From positions 503,604 through 567,603 of the forward strand of contig ML976983.1 in the NCBI GenBank assembly GCA_010015675.1: a stretch of DNA of 64,000 bases. Direction: 5' to 3'. Source of the stretch: Byssothecium circinans. Lineage: Eukaryota; Ascomycota; Dothideomycetes; Pleosporales; Massarinaceae. Shown here one piece after another: positions 45,762 through 58,333 of the stretch. The notes below the pieces were generated by a model. That model was not told the DNA's origin. It saw nothing but the letters and a program-made list of their open reading frames with translations, and did not search any database. A program made the translations under genes and the position numbers. Every line of letters starts with the position of its first letter. Within the stretch, counting starts at the first letter, position 1.

Positions 45762-46835
45762 ATGGCCGACGTAGAGAATGATCAGCGTCGCGAGGAGGAT
45801 GAGCGTGTCGATAGCGCGCCCGCGTCCGATGAGGTACAGCGCCCCCGTTGCGGCCATACAGGATCGCAGAGGCTATCGCAACAGACTGCGCATGCTACTA
45901 CGTCCCTCGGCAACTTAGCGCATGAGTTAACATTGGGATAGGCAGACAAGAGGGAGATCGACGAGATGAAGGAGCGCGTGCGCCAAATGGAAGACGAGGC
46001 CAACCAGCTGCGCCAAATGCAACAGTCACTCGACAGCGAGCGCGGCGACCTGCGCGAAAATCGAGAAGATGTCGACGCGCGCAGCATCTTCGTGGGCAAC
46101 GTCGACTACAGCGCCTCGCCCGAAGAAATACAAGCCCACTTCCAGAGCTGCGGCTCCATCAACCGCGTCACAATCCTGTTGGACAAGTTCACAGGACACC
46201 CCAAAGGGTTAGTTTGAGAGTCCATACAATTCCCGTTATGCCAAGAGGAGGGGCGGCTTTTCCTCGATGATATCCAGATGGCGGCTTGGTACAGTCAGTC
46301 AGTCACGCATGCACGCATGTCGGGCAAAGAGCAGATTCAGAGGGTGTATTTGTGTGACTGTGACTGTGAAAGTCACACAGATGTAGCGCACGTGCGTAAC
46401 AAAAGCTCTGACTCCGTCATGCCTCTGCGACGGCCCCGTCATCTGAGAATCTCTGGAAACGCCTTCGCTACCTGGCAAGAGTCTGGCAGAAAAATTTCGG
46501 AAACGCTAATGAGCGTATGCAGGTACGCGTATGTTGAGTTTACAGAACCCAATCTCGTGAGCAAGGCCTTGGTGCTGGACGAGAGCGAGTTCCGTGGCCG
46601 AAACCTCAAGGTAAGTGTTCAGCTGTTTGATGCCAAGCACTGTGCTGATTTTAATCAGGTCGTACCGAAACGCACCAACCTGCCGGGCATGACTGGTCGA
46701 GGACGTGGTCGTGGTGGACGCGGCGGTTTTGGAGGTCGCGGAGGATACGGCGGGCGCGGTGGGTATGGACCCCCTCGTGGAGGGGGATACCGAGGCGGTT
46801 ATCGACCGCGTGCCCAAGGCTATCGTCCGTATTAG
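45762..46835 (+). CDS. Nuclear poly(A)-binding protein, Pab2/PABPN1-like
   Basis: Binds poly(A) tails in the nucleus and links polyadenylation with RNA export and exosome decay. Four exons (45762-45833, 45942-46207, 46523-46610 and 46659-46835) give 200 aa. Order: acidic N-terminus; coiled coil ([19 protein letters not shown]); a single RRM with RNP2 ([10 protein letters not shown]) and RNP1 (KGYAYVEF), the latter rebuilt across the second intron; an Arg/Gly-rich tail with RGG repeats, likely methylated. That intron is 315 nt, far longer than its neighbours, with a GTTAGT donor and an internal hairpin (46351-46379). In relatives, Pab2/PABPN1 levels are controlled through introns, so this may matter. 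Confidence 0.88.
46351..46379 (+). promoter_or_regulatory. Hairpin inside the long intron of the Pab2-like gene
   Basis: A perfect 9-bp stem, TGTGTGACT and AGTCACACA, with an 11-nt loop that repeats the TGACTGTG motif. It sits in the 315-nt intron. A role in splicing control is speculative. Confidence 0.3.
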
Positions 46836-47580
46836 ATGGGTGTGCGTGCAACAGCGGAGGAATCCATAGGTTGGAGCAGGATGGCCGATGTCTGTGGCCA
46901 AAGACTTCGGTCGATTGAACAGTTGCGAGATGCGAAGATACTATGGATTAAGTGAGGTCTCAATGGAGACATTTCGACCACGCTTCATTCGTTGGACATG
47001 TATTATAGTAGTGCCCGCATAAGCCTCGCGGCTGCGGCGTTTTTGTTTTTGTTTGGAAAGGCACAGTAATTGAAGAACGGGTATCGTGTATGCGAATATC
47101 ATACGAGGAACGGATTAGGGCACATCACCCGGGTTATAGAATGCATATACCGATTCCGTCACAATCAGCAAGAGCTCTAGGGCAATGGAGATTGAAGTTC
47201 GTGATTGATTATTTATTTATTTGTGGACTGCAGCTTTGCTTGCCATAGCAATCAAGCCCACGCCCCAACTGGTATCAAAACTGTGACCGGGAAACGCCCG
47301 ATTCTGAGGACCGTGACGCGCTGATAGAGAAAACCGAGTCTACCCCAGGAGACAGACCTGTTTTGCCTTGCAAACGCCGATACCCATGAGAGTCACGCCA
47401 AAACCACATGGAAGAACAAGCAGCAAAGATTCTTAGGGGAATGTCTTACCATTGCGGAAAAATCCGATCCTTGTCGCATTCGCCTCTTTTCCATTTACAT
47501 TCCCGCCCACCCACGTTCAAGGAGGAGAAAAACATCCGATTCACATGCTGCGCGTGTGCGACAGTAGCCGATCCGCTCCT
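46836..47580. other. Convergent spacer between Pab2-like gene and UBC9
   Basis: 745 bp, 3' UTR-like AT-rich runs near 47040-47230 and no supported gene. Confidence 0.4.
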
Positions 47581-48242
47581 CTACGGTGCGGGATTATCCT
47601 TGACGATACTCCGTATCTTCTTCTCGTAGGCGGCCTTGTCTTTCTTGAAGAGGTTGAAGGCGTCGGCCTGGGCAGGTGAATCCGGGTTCGGCTCGTCGAG
47701 GAGGGACTGAATACCGAGGAGGATCTCCTTGATTGTGATGGCGGGTTTCCAGCCCTCTTCTTCGTTGAGGATCGAGAGGCAGACGGTGCCTGAGGGGTAG
47801 ACATTGGGGTGGAATAGCGGGGGTGTGAATTTGCCTGTGCTCATGTGAGGGTTGCGCTCTTGAGTTTGGGTGGTTTTGAGGTGGGAGGGCTTACATTTCG
47901 GCGGCTTGGTCGGGTACTCTGCGATCGCGAAAGTCAGCTGTGGGACCCCGGAGACGGAGAATATAGAGAGGATAAGAACTCACCATCCGGGAAGGCTACC
48001 TCGAGCTTGAACAGACCGCCCTCCCACATGGTCTTCTCCTTGCCTGGCACGCCGCAATCCCATTTCTTGAGGTCCATCATGCCCTGCGAATTGCGCATGG
48101 GCTTTGCGAAGAAGCCGAACGGGTGATCGCGTCGCCATTGCTTCCTACATCCCAAATTTAGCACCCTTCTCAACCAATACAGAAGTTTCGCGTTAGGCGC
48201 TTACCTCTCCTCCGAGAGCCGGTTCATACAAAGCGTAGACAT
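47581..48242 (-). CDS. UBC9: SUMO-conjugating enzyme Ubc9
   Basis: E2 enzyme that transfers SUMO to substrates in the nucleus; essential or nearly so in fungi. Four exons (48242-48205, 48144-47984, 47918-47895 and 47834-47581) give 158 aa, the normal Ubc9 length. The N-terminus [21 protein letters not shown] binds SUMO and E1 in the family. The third exon is a 24-nt micro-exon (YPTKPPK). The active-site Cys lies in [19 protein letters not shown]. The C-terminus [18 protein letters not shown] is typical. All phases agree. A frame starting with MSTGKF at 47844 is an artefact of intron read-through. It is divergent from PEX19, with 480 bp between starts. Confidence 0.93.
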
Positions 48243-48722
48243 TGTTCGCGAGGCTGGCTCTATCTTTGGCGCAAAATATTTGGTGTGGCAGAGTTACGCT
48301 TTGGGTGAAAGAGTAATCCGAGATAGGAATCGCGGGGGGCGAGGCGGTAGAGTATTTATATGCGAGTGAGACGGCGTTGCGTCCCGTAGCGTTGGGAATC
48401 GCAGGTGAAGGTGAGAGTGAAAGCTGAGGCTGCTGTGAGACCTTGAGGTGAAGTCGGCGTCACATAACGTTGAGACATGGGTCTTCCGCGGTGCACGTGA
48501 TGATTTTCTGGAAGAAAAAGTGGCGCCCTTTTTTTTCGGGACTAGAGCGTCCCGGACGCGACTGCCCTGCCCCGCCAAATCGGTGCCCCGCCTTGTCTTG
48601 CACATGCGCGCGGGCAACCCCGAGGCTGCTGCTGTTTGTGACTTGCATGCGACCTGCGCCCTTGTGCACTCTGAGCTCTTGCACTTCACCACGCACAGGC
48701 TGGAAGGATACGCCATTCACAC
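48243..48722. promoter_or_regulatory. Bidirectional promoter, UBC9 / PEX19
   Basis: 480 bp between divergent starts. Open frames here overlap on both strands because of GC composition and are not genes. Confidence 0.45.
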
Positions 48723-49765
48723 ATGATGGCGGATGCGGAGAAGAAGAAAGATGAGGTTCCTCCGAAACCTGCCGCTGACGTAGCTTCTGATCCTGAAGAA
48801 GACGACCTCTCAGATCTCGACGGTTCGTCGCGTTCCCGCCATCTTCCGGCCAATTCTCCGCCCTCTAACACTTTGCATAGACGTCCTAGACGAATTCTCA
48901 AATGTAAAACTCGACCCCAAACCCGCTGCAACAACGGCCCCTCCAGCCACCGCAGAACCAATTTCATCCAAACCCGACAGGCCAGCCCCAGATGAACTGC
49001 TCGCCGAAGATCCAGATGAATTCGCGAAGCAGATGCAGAAAGAGATGGAGCAGCTGCTCGGCCAAGGAGACATTCAGAAACAGTTCGAAGATATCATGAA
49101 AGAGATGAGTAAATCTGTAGGCGAGGAAGCTCCTAGCGCACCGGCAGCATCAGCATCATCATCCAGTAAACCCGAGACTGCTGCCTCTAAAGGCGAGCAG
49201 ACGTTCCAAGAATCAATACGCAAGACCATGGAGCGCATGCAAGAATCTGGCGATGCGGCATCTGCTGCTGCGGCGACGTCCGCGCCAGATGATATCCTTG
49301 CACAGATGCTGAAGGAGATGGAGTCTGGAGGCTTTGGTGCTGAAGGCAGTGATGAAGATTTCTCCAAGGTATTGATGGGGATGATGGAGCAGTTGACGAA
49401 TAAAGATATCTTGTATGAGCCGATGAAGGAGCTACATGACAAGTTCCCTAAGTGGATGGAAGATAATAAAGGGAAGGTGGAGGAGAAGGATTGGAAGCGG
49501 TATGGCGAGCAGCAGCTGTTGGTTAAAGAGATCACGGAGAGGTTTGAGCGAACGGGGTACTCTGATGATAATGCGCAAGATAGAGAGTACATTGTGGAGC
49601 GGATGCAGAAGGTGAGTTTAAGATTTGAGTGGATCCTGAAGATAGTACTGGTGCTAATTCTGGTAGATGCAAGCTGCTGGCTCACCGCCGCCCGATCTAG
49701 TCGGCGAAATGAATGCTGCTCAGGAAGCGTTACAAGATATAGACCAAGGCTGTCCCACACAGTAG
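48723..49765 (+). CDS. PEX19: Peroxin-19, peroxisomal membrane protein chaperone/receptor
   Basis: Cytosolic, partly peroxisomal receptor that delivers membrane proteins and docks on Pex3. Three exons (48723-48822, 48881-49611 and 49667-49765) give 309 aa. The acidic N-terminus with DDLSDLDDVLDEF is the Pex3-binding region. The helical C-terminal cargo-binding domain contains MMEQLTNKDILYEPMKEL and the FPKWMEDNKGK and YGEQQLLVKEITERFE segments. It ends in CPTQ, a CaaX farnesylation box that is typical of Pex19 and supports the third exon. A second ATG three bases downstream (48726) could also start translation. The first intron uses a less common GTTCGT donor. Confidence 0.92.
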
Positions 49766-50001
49766 AATTTTGTGCGCTAAGCCTTGGACTCTGCCAGATA
49801 CCCAAACAATGTACATGTGTAATCTTACACTTTATCCGTCCTGTCGCGAGCTCATTGCGTTGATATCCAGTAGTATGTACAGTGCCCTCTCAAACCGCTC
49901 ACCACTCGCCTCAAGCTCGACTTAGCATGAACGCCACCTCAGTATCAACCTTGTAAATGCAGTAACCGCAGCAACTTATGCCGTCTTCGTTCCATCCCAT
50001 C

Positions 50002-50619
50002 TCAACTCATATCCATCTCATCCACATCGTCCATACCAATATCCGCCTGCGAAGCCTGCGACAAACCCTGCACATCCTCTGAAGCGCACTCCATGAAGAT
50101 CGAATTGTAGTCCTCGTCATCGCTTCCATAGTGCTGCGACACGTTATCCCGCTCCTGCTCCTCCATCGATGCGATGAGTTGCTGCAATTCCCACTCCTCC
50201 TGCTCAATCATGTACTCCGCTTCAGCGACCTCCTGTTCAGGCTGCTGTTGCGGCGCGCTGCTCCCCATAAACGACGACGCAGCGATTGGCAACCCTTCCT
50301 CATCATCCACAATCTCCTCCCCAACCTCTGGAGCTTGTCGCGCTTTCTCGGCTTCCCAGCGCTTGTGTTCGGAAATATAGTCCAGGCGTTGAATCTAGCA
50401 CATAATTAGCAGTGCATCGCGTGTTTCCGGGGAAAGTATGGAAAGTACCTGTTCACCACGCGCATCCCACTTCTTATCATCCCGACCCTTCTGCACCTTT
50501 CTAAAGAACATGTCGCGGCGCTTCTGCGCCGCCGCGTCACGCGATTGTACCAGCGGATTCGGCTTGTACGCGCGCTGCGATACCGGCACTGCTCTCTTTT
50601 CGTTCGATGACGACGCCAT
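50002..50619 (-). CDS. Conserved-looking protein of unknown function
   Basis: Two exons (50619-50449 and 50394-50002) give 187 aa. The first exon is strongly basic (AAAQKRRDMFFRKVQKGRDDKKWDARGEQ), the second starts with IQRLDYISEHKRWEAEKARQAPE and becomes very acidic, with coiled-coil character (EAEYMIEQEEWELQQLIASMEEQE) and an acidic YxS/F-type end. The basic-to-acidic layout suggests a nuclear partner protein, but I recognise no family. A longer start at 50742 is in frame; the Met at 50619 is preferred because the intervening residues look non-conserved. It lies 236 bp downstream of PEX19, convergent. Confidence 0.7.
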
Positions 50620-52208
50620 GGTGAATGTGAAGGGCCGTGGGGCCGCATTCGCGTGGCGTTCGGAAAGCGGGGAGGGCCGCGAGGGCATGAAGGCGAGATG
50701 GGGAAATAATGGTGCGGCGAGCATGTTTGTGGCAAGCAACACAATAAATGTGTTGGGTGGGGATGTTTGTAGCGGTGGTGGTGGTGGAAGGGGAAGGAGG
50801 TGCAGTGATCTGGAGAGGTTGAGGTTGAGACGAATGATGATGGAACGAACGCGGTCAGAACGCGCTTTCCACCACGGTGGTCTGTGCGTTTATCGATAAG
50901 CGATCTCCTTCACGTGACTCCCCCCGCCCCGCAATGTGGCACTGGGGAAATAATGAATAGTTATCATTTGCAAACTTCATCCGATATATAAAGCATCTGG
51001 TACCTTGAGAAAAGGGTGCGCTTCCCAAATCGTGTCTTGTCCTGAGCCTCGTTTCCCATAGAGCTTCCTCTCTTCTTTCTAATTCATCATCAACTGCTCC
51101 ATCCCCATTCCAACCTGCAAACATTTCTTTTCATTTAATTACTGCGGGTTCGAGCAACCTAACCACTACGATTACTGCTTCTGTGAAGCTGTGCTCATTC
51201 TATCCTTTGCAAGTCGAATTGTACTCGTCTATCTTTCTTTTTCTAACACACATGTACGATCATTCATCGATAAGTATCAAGGATCTTAAAGCATCTATAT
51301 CCCGAGAGAACATCTTTCCTTATCCTATACAAACATCATTAAAACCTTCTCTACGACTTTATGTGCACAGTCTTTTGACACAGTTCAAATATACTTCTAT
51401 CCTAGGTCTACTCCGAATATAACGAATCCCTAGATGTATCGCCAGCGTCGCTGCTAGGTCAGGATCTAGCAAAGGCGAGGAAGCTGTATGATGATTTATC
51501 GAGGACGTTAGTGACGCCCACTCTAAATGCTGATGTGAAGAGAGTAGCGAGGTTGAGGTGGGATGCTGGGGAGATGAGTGTACCTTAGATTTGCGGTGAT
51601 CTCTGAAAAGGGATGGGAGGTATTGGACGCCGTTCGTTGTTGGAGTTTGTGCGGGTTGTAAACAGTAACCGGTGGTTTGATGAGGAGAGGACGGGTTGGA
51701 GGGTGGGTGTATGGCGATGTTCTGGAGAGGGTTGTGGGTGAATCTCGCAGAAGAGTTGACATCAGTGTCCTGACAGGAGCGAAAAAGCTTGCTCAAGCTT
51801 CAGTTGGAACTTGGAACCAAGTCCACCCCATACAAAAGTGGCTCCAGGGCTTGATACATAGCACACCGTTTGCCATAATTCAGCGTCCGTTAGAGCAAAG
51901 AGGACCAAAAAATGGTGGAATTAATTTTATTTTTTATTTTACTTTTCTCCATACAATGAGATGAAACAGAGAAAAGAGAAACAAACGATAACGCCTCAGC
52001 ATGATCAAAATATGCACTACAAGCTCTGTCTATACAAACGCATATGAATAGGTCTCTAATATAAACAAGTACCTAGCGCTATGAACTCCCCTCCTTCTAA
52101 TCCCAACAACTCAAATGGTGGAGAACTTTAGAAAGGATACAGAGGATGCCCATGCCATACTCTATCAGATTCGAAAGAATAAGGGTTGGGGACGAAAAGC
52201 CTCACAGC
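50620..52208. other. 1.6-kb interval without supported gene
   Basis: Promoter of the preceding minus-strand gene, then AT-rich sequence to the 3' end of GUT2. Frames near 51359-51796 are open on both strands but lack domain content. An AT-rich run lies at 51920-51960. Confidence 0.45.
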
Positions 52209-54587
52209 TTATTTATTCGCCTTTGAATCGTCGCCCATCACCGGATTATGCCCCTTCGGATACTTGGCATCCGACTCAAGCGTCTCTTCCGGTTTATCTG
52301 CGTCCTCAGTCAGCATCTCAGTTTCAAACCCCAACACTCTCCCACCATGATAGGATTCAAACTCACCATGACGAGCATAAAGGTGATACTCCTCATCCTT
52401 ATACATCCCCACCCGGCCACTCTCAACCTCCTTCCTCGTCAAACTCAATTTATTCTTCGGCAGACCCATACTGCCCAGATACCCAACGGCTTCCTTCCAC
52501 TCCCTCTCTTTCCTCTTGGCGTCCCAATGGAGCTCCTCGCTCATCAAATCGATGACAACAGGCAGTGCTTCAAGAGCGGCCTGCGCGTTCAAGAAGGCAA
52601 GACGCATACGGCGAGCAATGACGTCGGTAGCTGTCTGTGCATACTCATGGCGCACGCAATAGCGGACTTCACCGTCGATGAACGGGTACAGAGGGGAAAT
52701 GCGTTTTCCGCGGACGGGGAATCGCTGTTCGGTAGGTGATGAGAGAGCGGCGACAGTCCATGCGCGGTCGCCATAGGCAGTGCAGAGGTACTTGGCAACT
52801 TCGGTCTCGACGCCAAAGTGTTGGATCAGGTTGATGAAGAGCGTCTTGGAGTATCCGTGGGCGCCAATCAAGCGGACACGATGTGTTTGGCATGTTCCAT
52901 CCAGCGGTGCCTCGTCTTCGACCCATGTGCCGCTAACACGGGGTGGATCTGCGAGAGCTTTCGTCTGGAGTCCGAATTCCTTGATCGCTTCGTCGACGGT
53001 TTCTTCAGCCATTTCACGGTACGTGGTCCATTTCCCACCGGCACAGGTCAGGAGACCGGAAGCGCTGGTCGTAACAAGATGGTTCCGTACGAGACCTTCT
53101 GTTTTGCCGGCTTTGGGGTCGCGTACCAAGGGGCGGATACCCGACCACGCGGCGAGCACGTCACCTCGACGAACGGCAATGTCTGGTTGTAGGTAGCGAC
53201 GGATTTCCTTCAAGATCCATTCGATTTCGTCTTCGCCTGCGACGGGGTTCTTCGTGACCGATGTAGCTGTGTCCGTGGTACCTGCGATAGTGTTACCCTG
53301 CCATGGTAGGAAGAAGATGACTCTACCGTCCGATGTGCTTGGATCGATCAGTCCCATGTCTGCGGGACTGTAGTAACCAGGTAGGATGACATGAACACCG
53401 GAGCTGGGTGCCACAATTTCCTGTGTATCCGGGTCGTCAAGTTTACGGATTGAGTCTGTGAAGGGGCCAGTTGCGTTGATGATGCCTTTCGCTTTTATGG
53501 TAAACTCTTCGGATTGTTTGCCGTTGAGCTCGGTAATACAGTCCTTTACACGGGCGCCATTGAGACGACCCGAGGCGTCCTTTTCGAGACCAGTGACTTC
53601 CATGTGCGAGACTACCGTCGCACCGTACAACGCAGCAGTCATAGCGAGGGACACGTTCATACGAGCATCATTATGTGCACCGTCTGCCCAAGTTAGCCAG
53701 AAGTGTCGCCGAGTGACAAGCAAACCTACCATAGTATACAAGCGCACCGAAAAGCCCTTCCTTCTTCAGCATAGGAAACGCATCGAGTGCTTTACTCTTC
53801 GTCAAGAAATAAGAGCTTTCAATATTCTCTGCACCTGCCAAGAAGTCGTAGAACTTTGTTCCAGCCCAAAAGTAGGGCGCCTTCCACCACTTGTCGATCG
53901 GAATCATAATGGGTAGCCAAGAGGAGAGATGCGGTGCCGTGTCCAAAAAGTATCGGCGTTCGCGAAGGGCTTCGACGACGAGTTTATACCTGCAAATGCC
54001 GTCAGCTACCCTTCTACACACATTTCCACTCAATAAAAAAGGGTTCCCTACTGGTTGTAATCCAAGTTCCAAACCGCCTTCTCCAGGTACCGCACACCAC
54101 CATGCACCAACTTCGTACTCTTACTACTTGTCCCACTACTGAAATCATCCCTCTCGACAAGGGCAACCTTCAATCCCCTAGTAACAGCATCAAGCGCGAT
54201 ACCGGTTCCCGTGGCACCACCCCCAATAACCAAAAGATCATACGGGTCGTCTTCACCCGCTTTCTTATCTTCAGCCGCCTTCTCTTCCTCGCTTCCACCA
54301 AGCCATCCTCCTATCCCCTTGACCTTCGATTTCGCACTGCTGATATAGCTCCCCGCGCTCCTTTTCAGCGCCTCAATTTGTTCGTCCCGGCTCTTGATAA
54401 GCGGGAACTTTGGTGGCCTGAACACACCTCCTTCGCCGTACGTTGGGGGAGGAACAGCAGCAGCTTCGGTGCCAGGGATCTCGCGAGGACGATATATGGC
54501 GTAGAGGGCCGCACCACCTAGAGCACCAGCTCCCGTAGTGTAGAGGAGAGGTCTGAGGATGCGACTTGTGCGAGATCGTGTCGCCAT
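52209..54587 (-). CDS. GUT2: FAD-dependent glycerol-3-phosphate dehydrogenase, mitochondrial
   Basis: Oxidises glycerol-3-phosphate to DHAP on the inner mitochondrial membrane and feeds electrons to ubiquinone. Three exons (54587-54052, 53989-53730 and 53683-52209) give 756 aa. The basic N-terminus ([16 protein letters not shown]) with a hydrophobic stretch at about residues 17-32 fits mitochondrial targeting and anchoring. The FAD fold begins at [19 protein letters not shown], followed by [20 protein letters not shown]. Substrate-site segments are WLPIMIP and GAHNDARMN after the second intron, and [24 protein letters not shown] is the C-terminal FAD contact. The last 120 residues form the GlpA-type cap domain. 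Exon 1 ends at an unusual GTAGGG donor. Confidence 0.92.
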
Positions 54588-56025
54588 TGTCGATGGAGAT
54601 GTGAAGTAGAGAAGAGGGAAAGTCGAAGGGGACTTTTCACTTCCAATCTGTTTCGCGCGTCCGCTCGCAACTCCGCGGCCGCTCTCCCGTCGCGTCTACG
54701 CTCCGTCCGAGACTCTTCGTAGTCGTAAGATAGTCGAAGAAATGTTGCTTCCTGTACAATGTATAGGCGTCAAGCCTTCACATACGCGTTAGCTTCGTCT
54801 TCTTTTCCCAAAACCCATCCAATTCGCTCTAATCATCTCAACCATCGTTCCCATCTCACCACCCACGGAACAACCTCTGCAACACGCAACTCACCTCAGA
54901 AACCCATTAATACAACATTACGCACACTTGCGATGCCAAAGGCAATTTTTCCGGGAACAAAAGAAGGTGACTTGGGCGTCGGAAGTATGGCAGAAAAGGT
55001 GGAGCTGGAGCGGATCTCTGAAAGACAGATGACGTTTTTGGCGGTTTGGACTGATTCGCGCCAGGTTGCCGCTCCTGCGCGCTTTCTTCGGCAGAATGGA
55101 CGACCGAGAATTTCTAGTCTGTGAAGCACGCCGAGAGTGCTCATGCAATTAAACTTATAAATGTGTAATTCCTTGGGCTCCTTCTAAGGACAATTCTGTT
55201 ACTTCTGCCCGTCAAAGGGCTCTGATAGAGCGTTTGAGGGCTATTTCATAATGACACGACACCTGTATCGATTGAGGCTCTTCCCAAGCTATCCAGGAAC
55301 AGTAACCCGAACCCACAGAAGATCGTCATGTGCCCCCACGCCGAAGAATTAAGCCAGGCCTACAGTGTTTTACTGCGCAGCGCGCTAGTTAAGCGCCCAT
55401 CTAATATGGTTTAGAATGGGCGGCACAGGCTAATTGTAGATATTTATATTAGGGCTGGTACTAAATGGACGTTAACTATCCTATTTCTTGTTATGCGTTA
55501 GATGGCCGTCACGTGCTTTGTCCTCACAACACCGATTTCGCATCCACATAAACCACCTTGGCACCTACCAACACCTTGCACCTGCCCTTTTTTGCGCTTA
55601 ATTGGCTTCGATTTATACAGCATTCTGAGGGTGCCCAATGGCCCCAGGCTGGTGAATTCGGCCGTTGCGGTGTGAGTCCGTGACAGGTCCTCACAGTTGT
55701 GGCGCAGCAGGGCCGACCAATTACGATCTTGAGAAAAGGTAGAGTAAAAGGCCCCCTCATCCCCAATATTGATAATTGTGACCCAGCAACGAGACCATGA
55801 TATGTCAGCAGGGCGTCGCACAACAGCTATGGGTGTTGTGTAAGGCATCATAATTGGTGGGTAGCTTCGCTTTAGGCTTGGGGCCAGGCATCCATCAAAG
55901 TGGCATGCGGGGTTGAGCATGATTCACTGGGCCCGATATTTTCACCATCCTACCTTTACAAAATTTGACATTTCTGCCTTGACTTCCAACCTGGTCAATC
56001 ATACACCCCTAGAGAAAGGCTTAGA
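54588..56025. other. 1.4-kb interval, two doubtful frames only
   Basis: Between GUT2 and the HET gene. It contains a 121-codon plus-strand frame (54759-55124) that is basic at its N-terminus and a 140-codon minus-strand frame (55498-55920). Neither shows a known domain, and the TA-rich stretch at 55420-55500 suggests decayed repeat sequence. Neither is called as a gene. Confidence 0.4.
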
Positions 56026-58333
56026 ATGGCCTCGACCGCATGCAAATTTTGTGAACACCTCTCGATCGAGCGTATCCTGAGGGTTCCTCATGAGCCCCCC
56101 ATACCCAACATTTACCATCTTCATTACAAGTCTTATCCACATCAGCCTTCCCTTGCGGCTCTCAAGCAGTCTGCTGAGCGTGGATGTGGCTTTTGCCAGT
56201 TCATAATCAACTGTCTTGACCGAACTCAACCAAACTGGACTCCAGACGCTCGAATTGGTGAACCCGCCAACCCTTCGATCCACCTTGGTCTCGAAGCCGA
56301 CGCCGTGTGGGAGAATAGAGAGATTCGTGACGACATCTGTGTTGTCAAAGACTTGCACATTCGATTAGCACCGCAACATTACATGACTAGGTTGACATTC
56401 CATCTTTTCACGGCGTCCGGTATGTCACTGCGTTGATCAAGCTCGCTTCAAATAGAGACGTGCAAGCTGACGCGGCCATCAAAATGCAGCCCAAATCATC
56501 AGTATTGACGACACTTTGAAAGCTTTCCGTATTGGAACACCCAAACATGATCCCAACGTTGCATCGACTGCCACCTTCAACATCGCTAGAAGGTGGTTAA
56601 ATGAGTGTCGGCACAATCATTCGAACTGCTTGCGCGACTCTCTGCCGACGTTGCCGACGCGCGTCATCGATGTTGGGACGGCCGAGTCTCCGGAAGAACC
56701 CCATCTCATCATCACCAACGGATTAAGGGGTGACTATGTTGCTCTAAGCCACTGCTGGGGAGGGAAAATTGCGACATCTCTTGAGACCCATAAGATGAGT
56801 AAATATCGCCGCTCACTACCATATGCCGACCTGCCCCGAAATTTTTGCGACGCCATAACCATTACGAGAAATCTGGGAGTTCGTTACCTCTGGATTGATT
56901 CACTTTGCATTATACAAGACTCCAAGCAGGACTGGACAATAGAGGCGGCCAAAATGGGGTCAGTGTATCGGGATGCCACCGTCACAGTATCCGCGATGGT
57001 CGCGGCAAACAGTAGCTCAGGCATTTTGAACACATACCAACCTCCTCAAAAGCTCGGTCATAGATTACGAGTATACGAGGCAAACGATCGGTCGGAAGAA
57101 GTCACAGCTGAACTAGTCGAGCGGACACACGACAAGAGGGAGAACATGTTGTTTGACTTGTGGGAACACAGCCCGCTGACATCAAGGGGATGGACACTGC
57201 AAGAGTTTGTCCTGTCGCCAAGGCACATATTCTACGGAAGACGTCAGATCTTCTGGCAATGTCCCGAGGGATTCAAGCCAGCGGATGGCGAGATATACGA
57301 CAGTATGCCGGTTGAGCATACTGAGCTCTCACGCATCCTTCACAGCGAGAAGTTACTGAACATGCCCTCAGAAAAGCCAGACCGTGAGAAGGTGCTAAAG
57401 ACCTACTACGGGCTTGTGCAAGAGTATTGCAAAAGGCAGCTCACCCACACCTCGGACAAGCTACCAGCCTTCTCCGGCATAGCGACCAATCTGCACCCGG
57501 TGCTTGGAGGGGAGTATCTGGCCGGCCTTTGGACCTCCGATCTCACACGCGGGCTTCTCTGGAGACAAGGTTATAGTGTAAAACAGTCTGATGCAGCGGG
57601 TTCTAGTGTGCGGGAGTTTAATGGTCCCCCGGAATTCCGGAAAGATTCTACTGCGCCGTCATGGTCGTGGGCTGCAGCCCCTGGAATCGTAGGGTATGAT
57701 CATCTCGACCTTCCTCCAAGCCCGTGGCAGATACGGTACCTCCACCACAAGGTCGTCCCAATACACAGAGCAAATCCATTTGGACAGGTCAAGTCCGCTC
57801 GAATCGTTGTAGAGGGTTTCAGCATACCCGTCATCCCAACTTCTGCTGATATCGACATGGGCCAATTGATGCAGGCCGCAAACGTGGAACTAAGCCAACA
57901 TGCCAGCCAAGATAGAACTAGCATCACCCTCTTCCATCCGCTCGTCACCACTAAGCGCCCCAAAGGTCACCCTTCCTCAACCACCATGCCAACTAAGAGC
58001 AAGGAGAAATCCACAGAAGGCGACGAGCTGTGGCACATAATCGAGGGGTATTGGAATAAGAACAAACCACTCCCACCCGAAATCGAGGAGAGGTTGAGCG
58101 ATCAGCTCATGGTTGATTCGCGGGACTTCAGAGAAGACGGAATGCAGGTTCTACTTCTTTACGCCAATAAGGAAAGTAGTTACTGGGCGGAGGGTACAGC
58201 GGTCGGCCTCATGGTTCGGGCCATTCCTGGTAAGGATGGTGAGGTTTATGAGCGAGTTGGCTACGTGCAATTATTCCGTGTGCGTATGAAATGGTTAGGT
58301 ACTTTGAAAACTCGGGCTATGACTTTACTATGA
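56026..58333 (+). CDS. HET-domain (heterokaryon incompatibility) protein
   Basis: HET proteins control non-self recognition and cell death in filamentous fungi. Two exons (56026-56419 and 56490-58333) give 745 aa. An N-terminal region with two CxxC pairs (CKFCEHL and CGFCQF) may bind zinc. The HET domain follows: YVALSHCWGG, then LPRNFCDAITITRNLGVRYLWIDSLCIIQD, then MGSVYRDATVTVSAM and SRGWTLQEFVLSPRHIFYG. These are the three classical blocks in order. The C-terminal 300 residues are unclassified. The gene is intact and lies directly beside the RIP-damaged block, a common setting for rapidly evolving het genes. The partner allele or effector cannot be inferred. Confidence 0.92.

Noticed and set aside
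51140..51170. GGTTCGA box suggesting a tRNA
   Set aside because: No acceptor, D or anticodon stems can be folded around it.
54759..55124. 121-codon frame divergent from GUT2
   Set aside because: No recognisable family and not clearly coding; noted in the interval entry only.
55498..55920. 140-codon minus-strand frame
   Set aside because: No domain, AT-rich decayed surroundings; may be repeat-derived.
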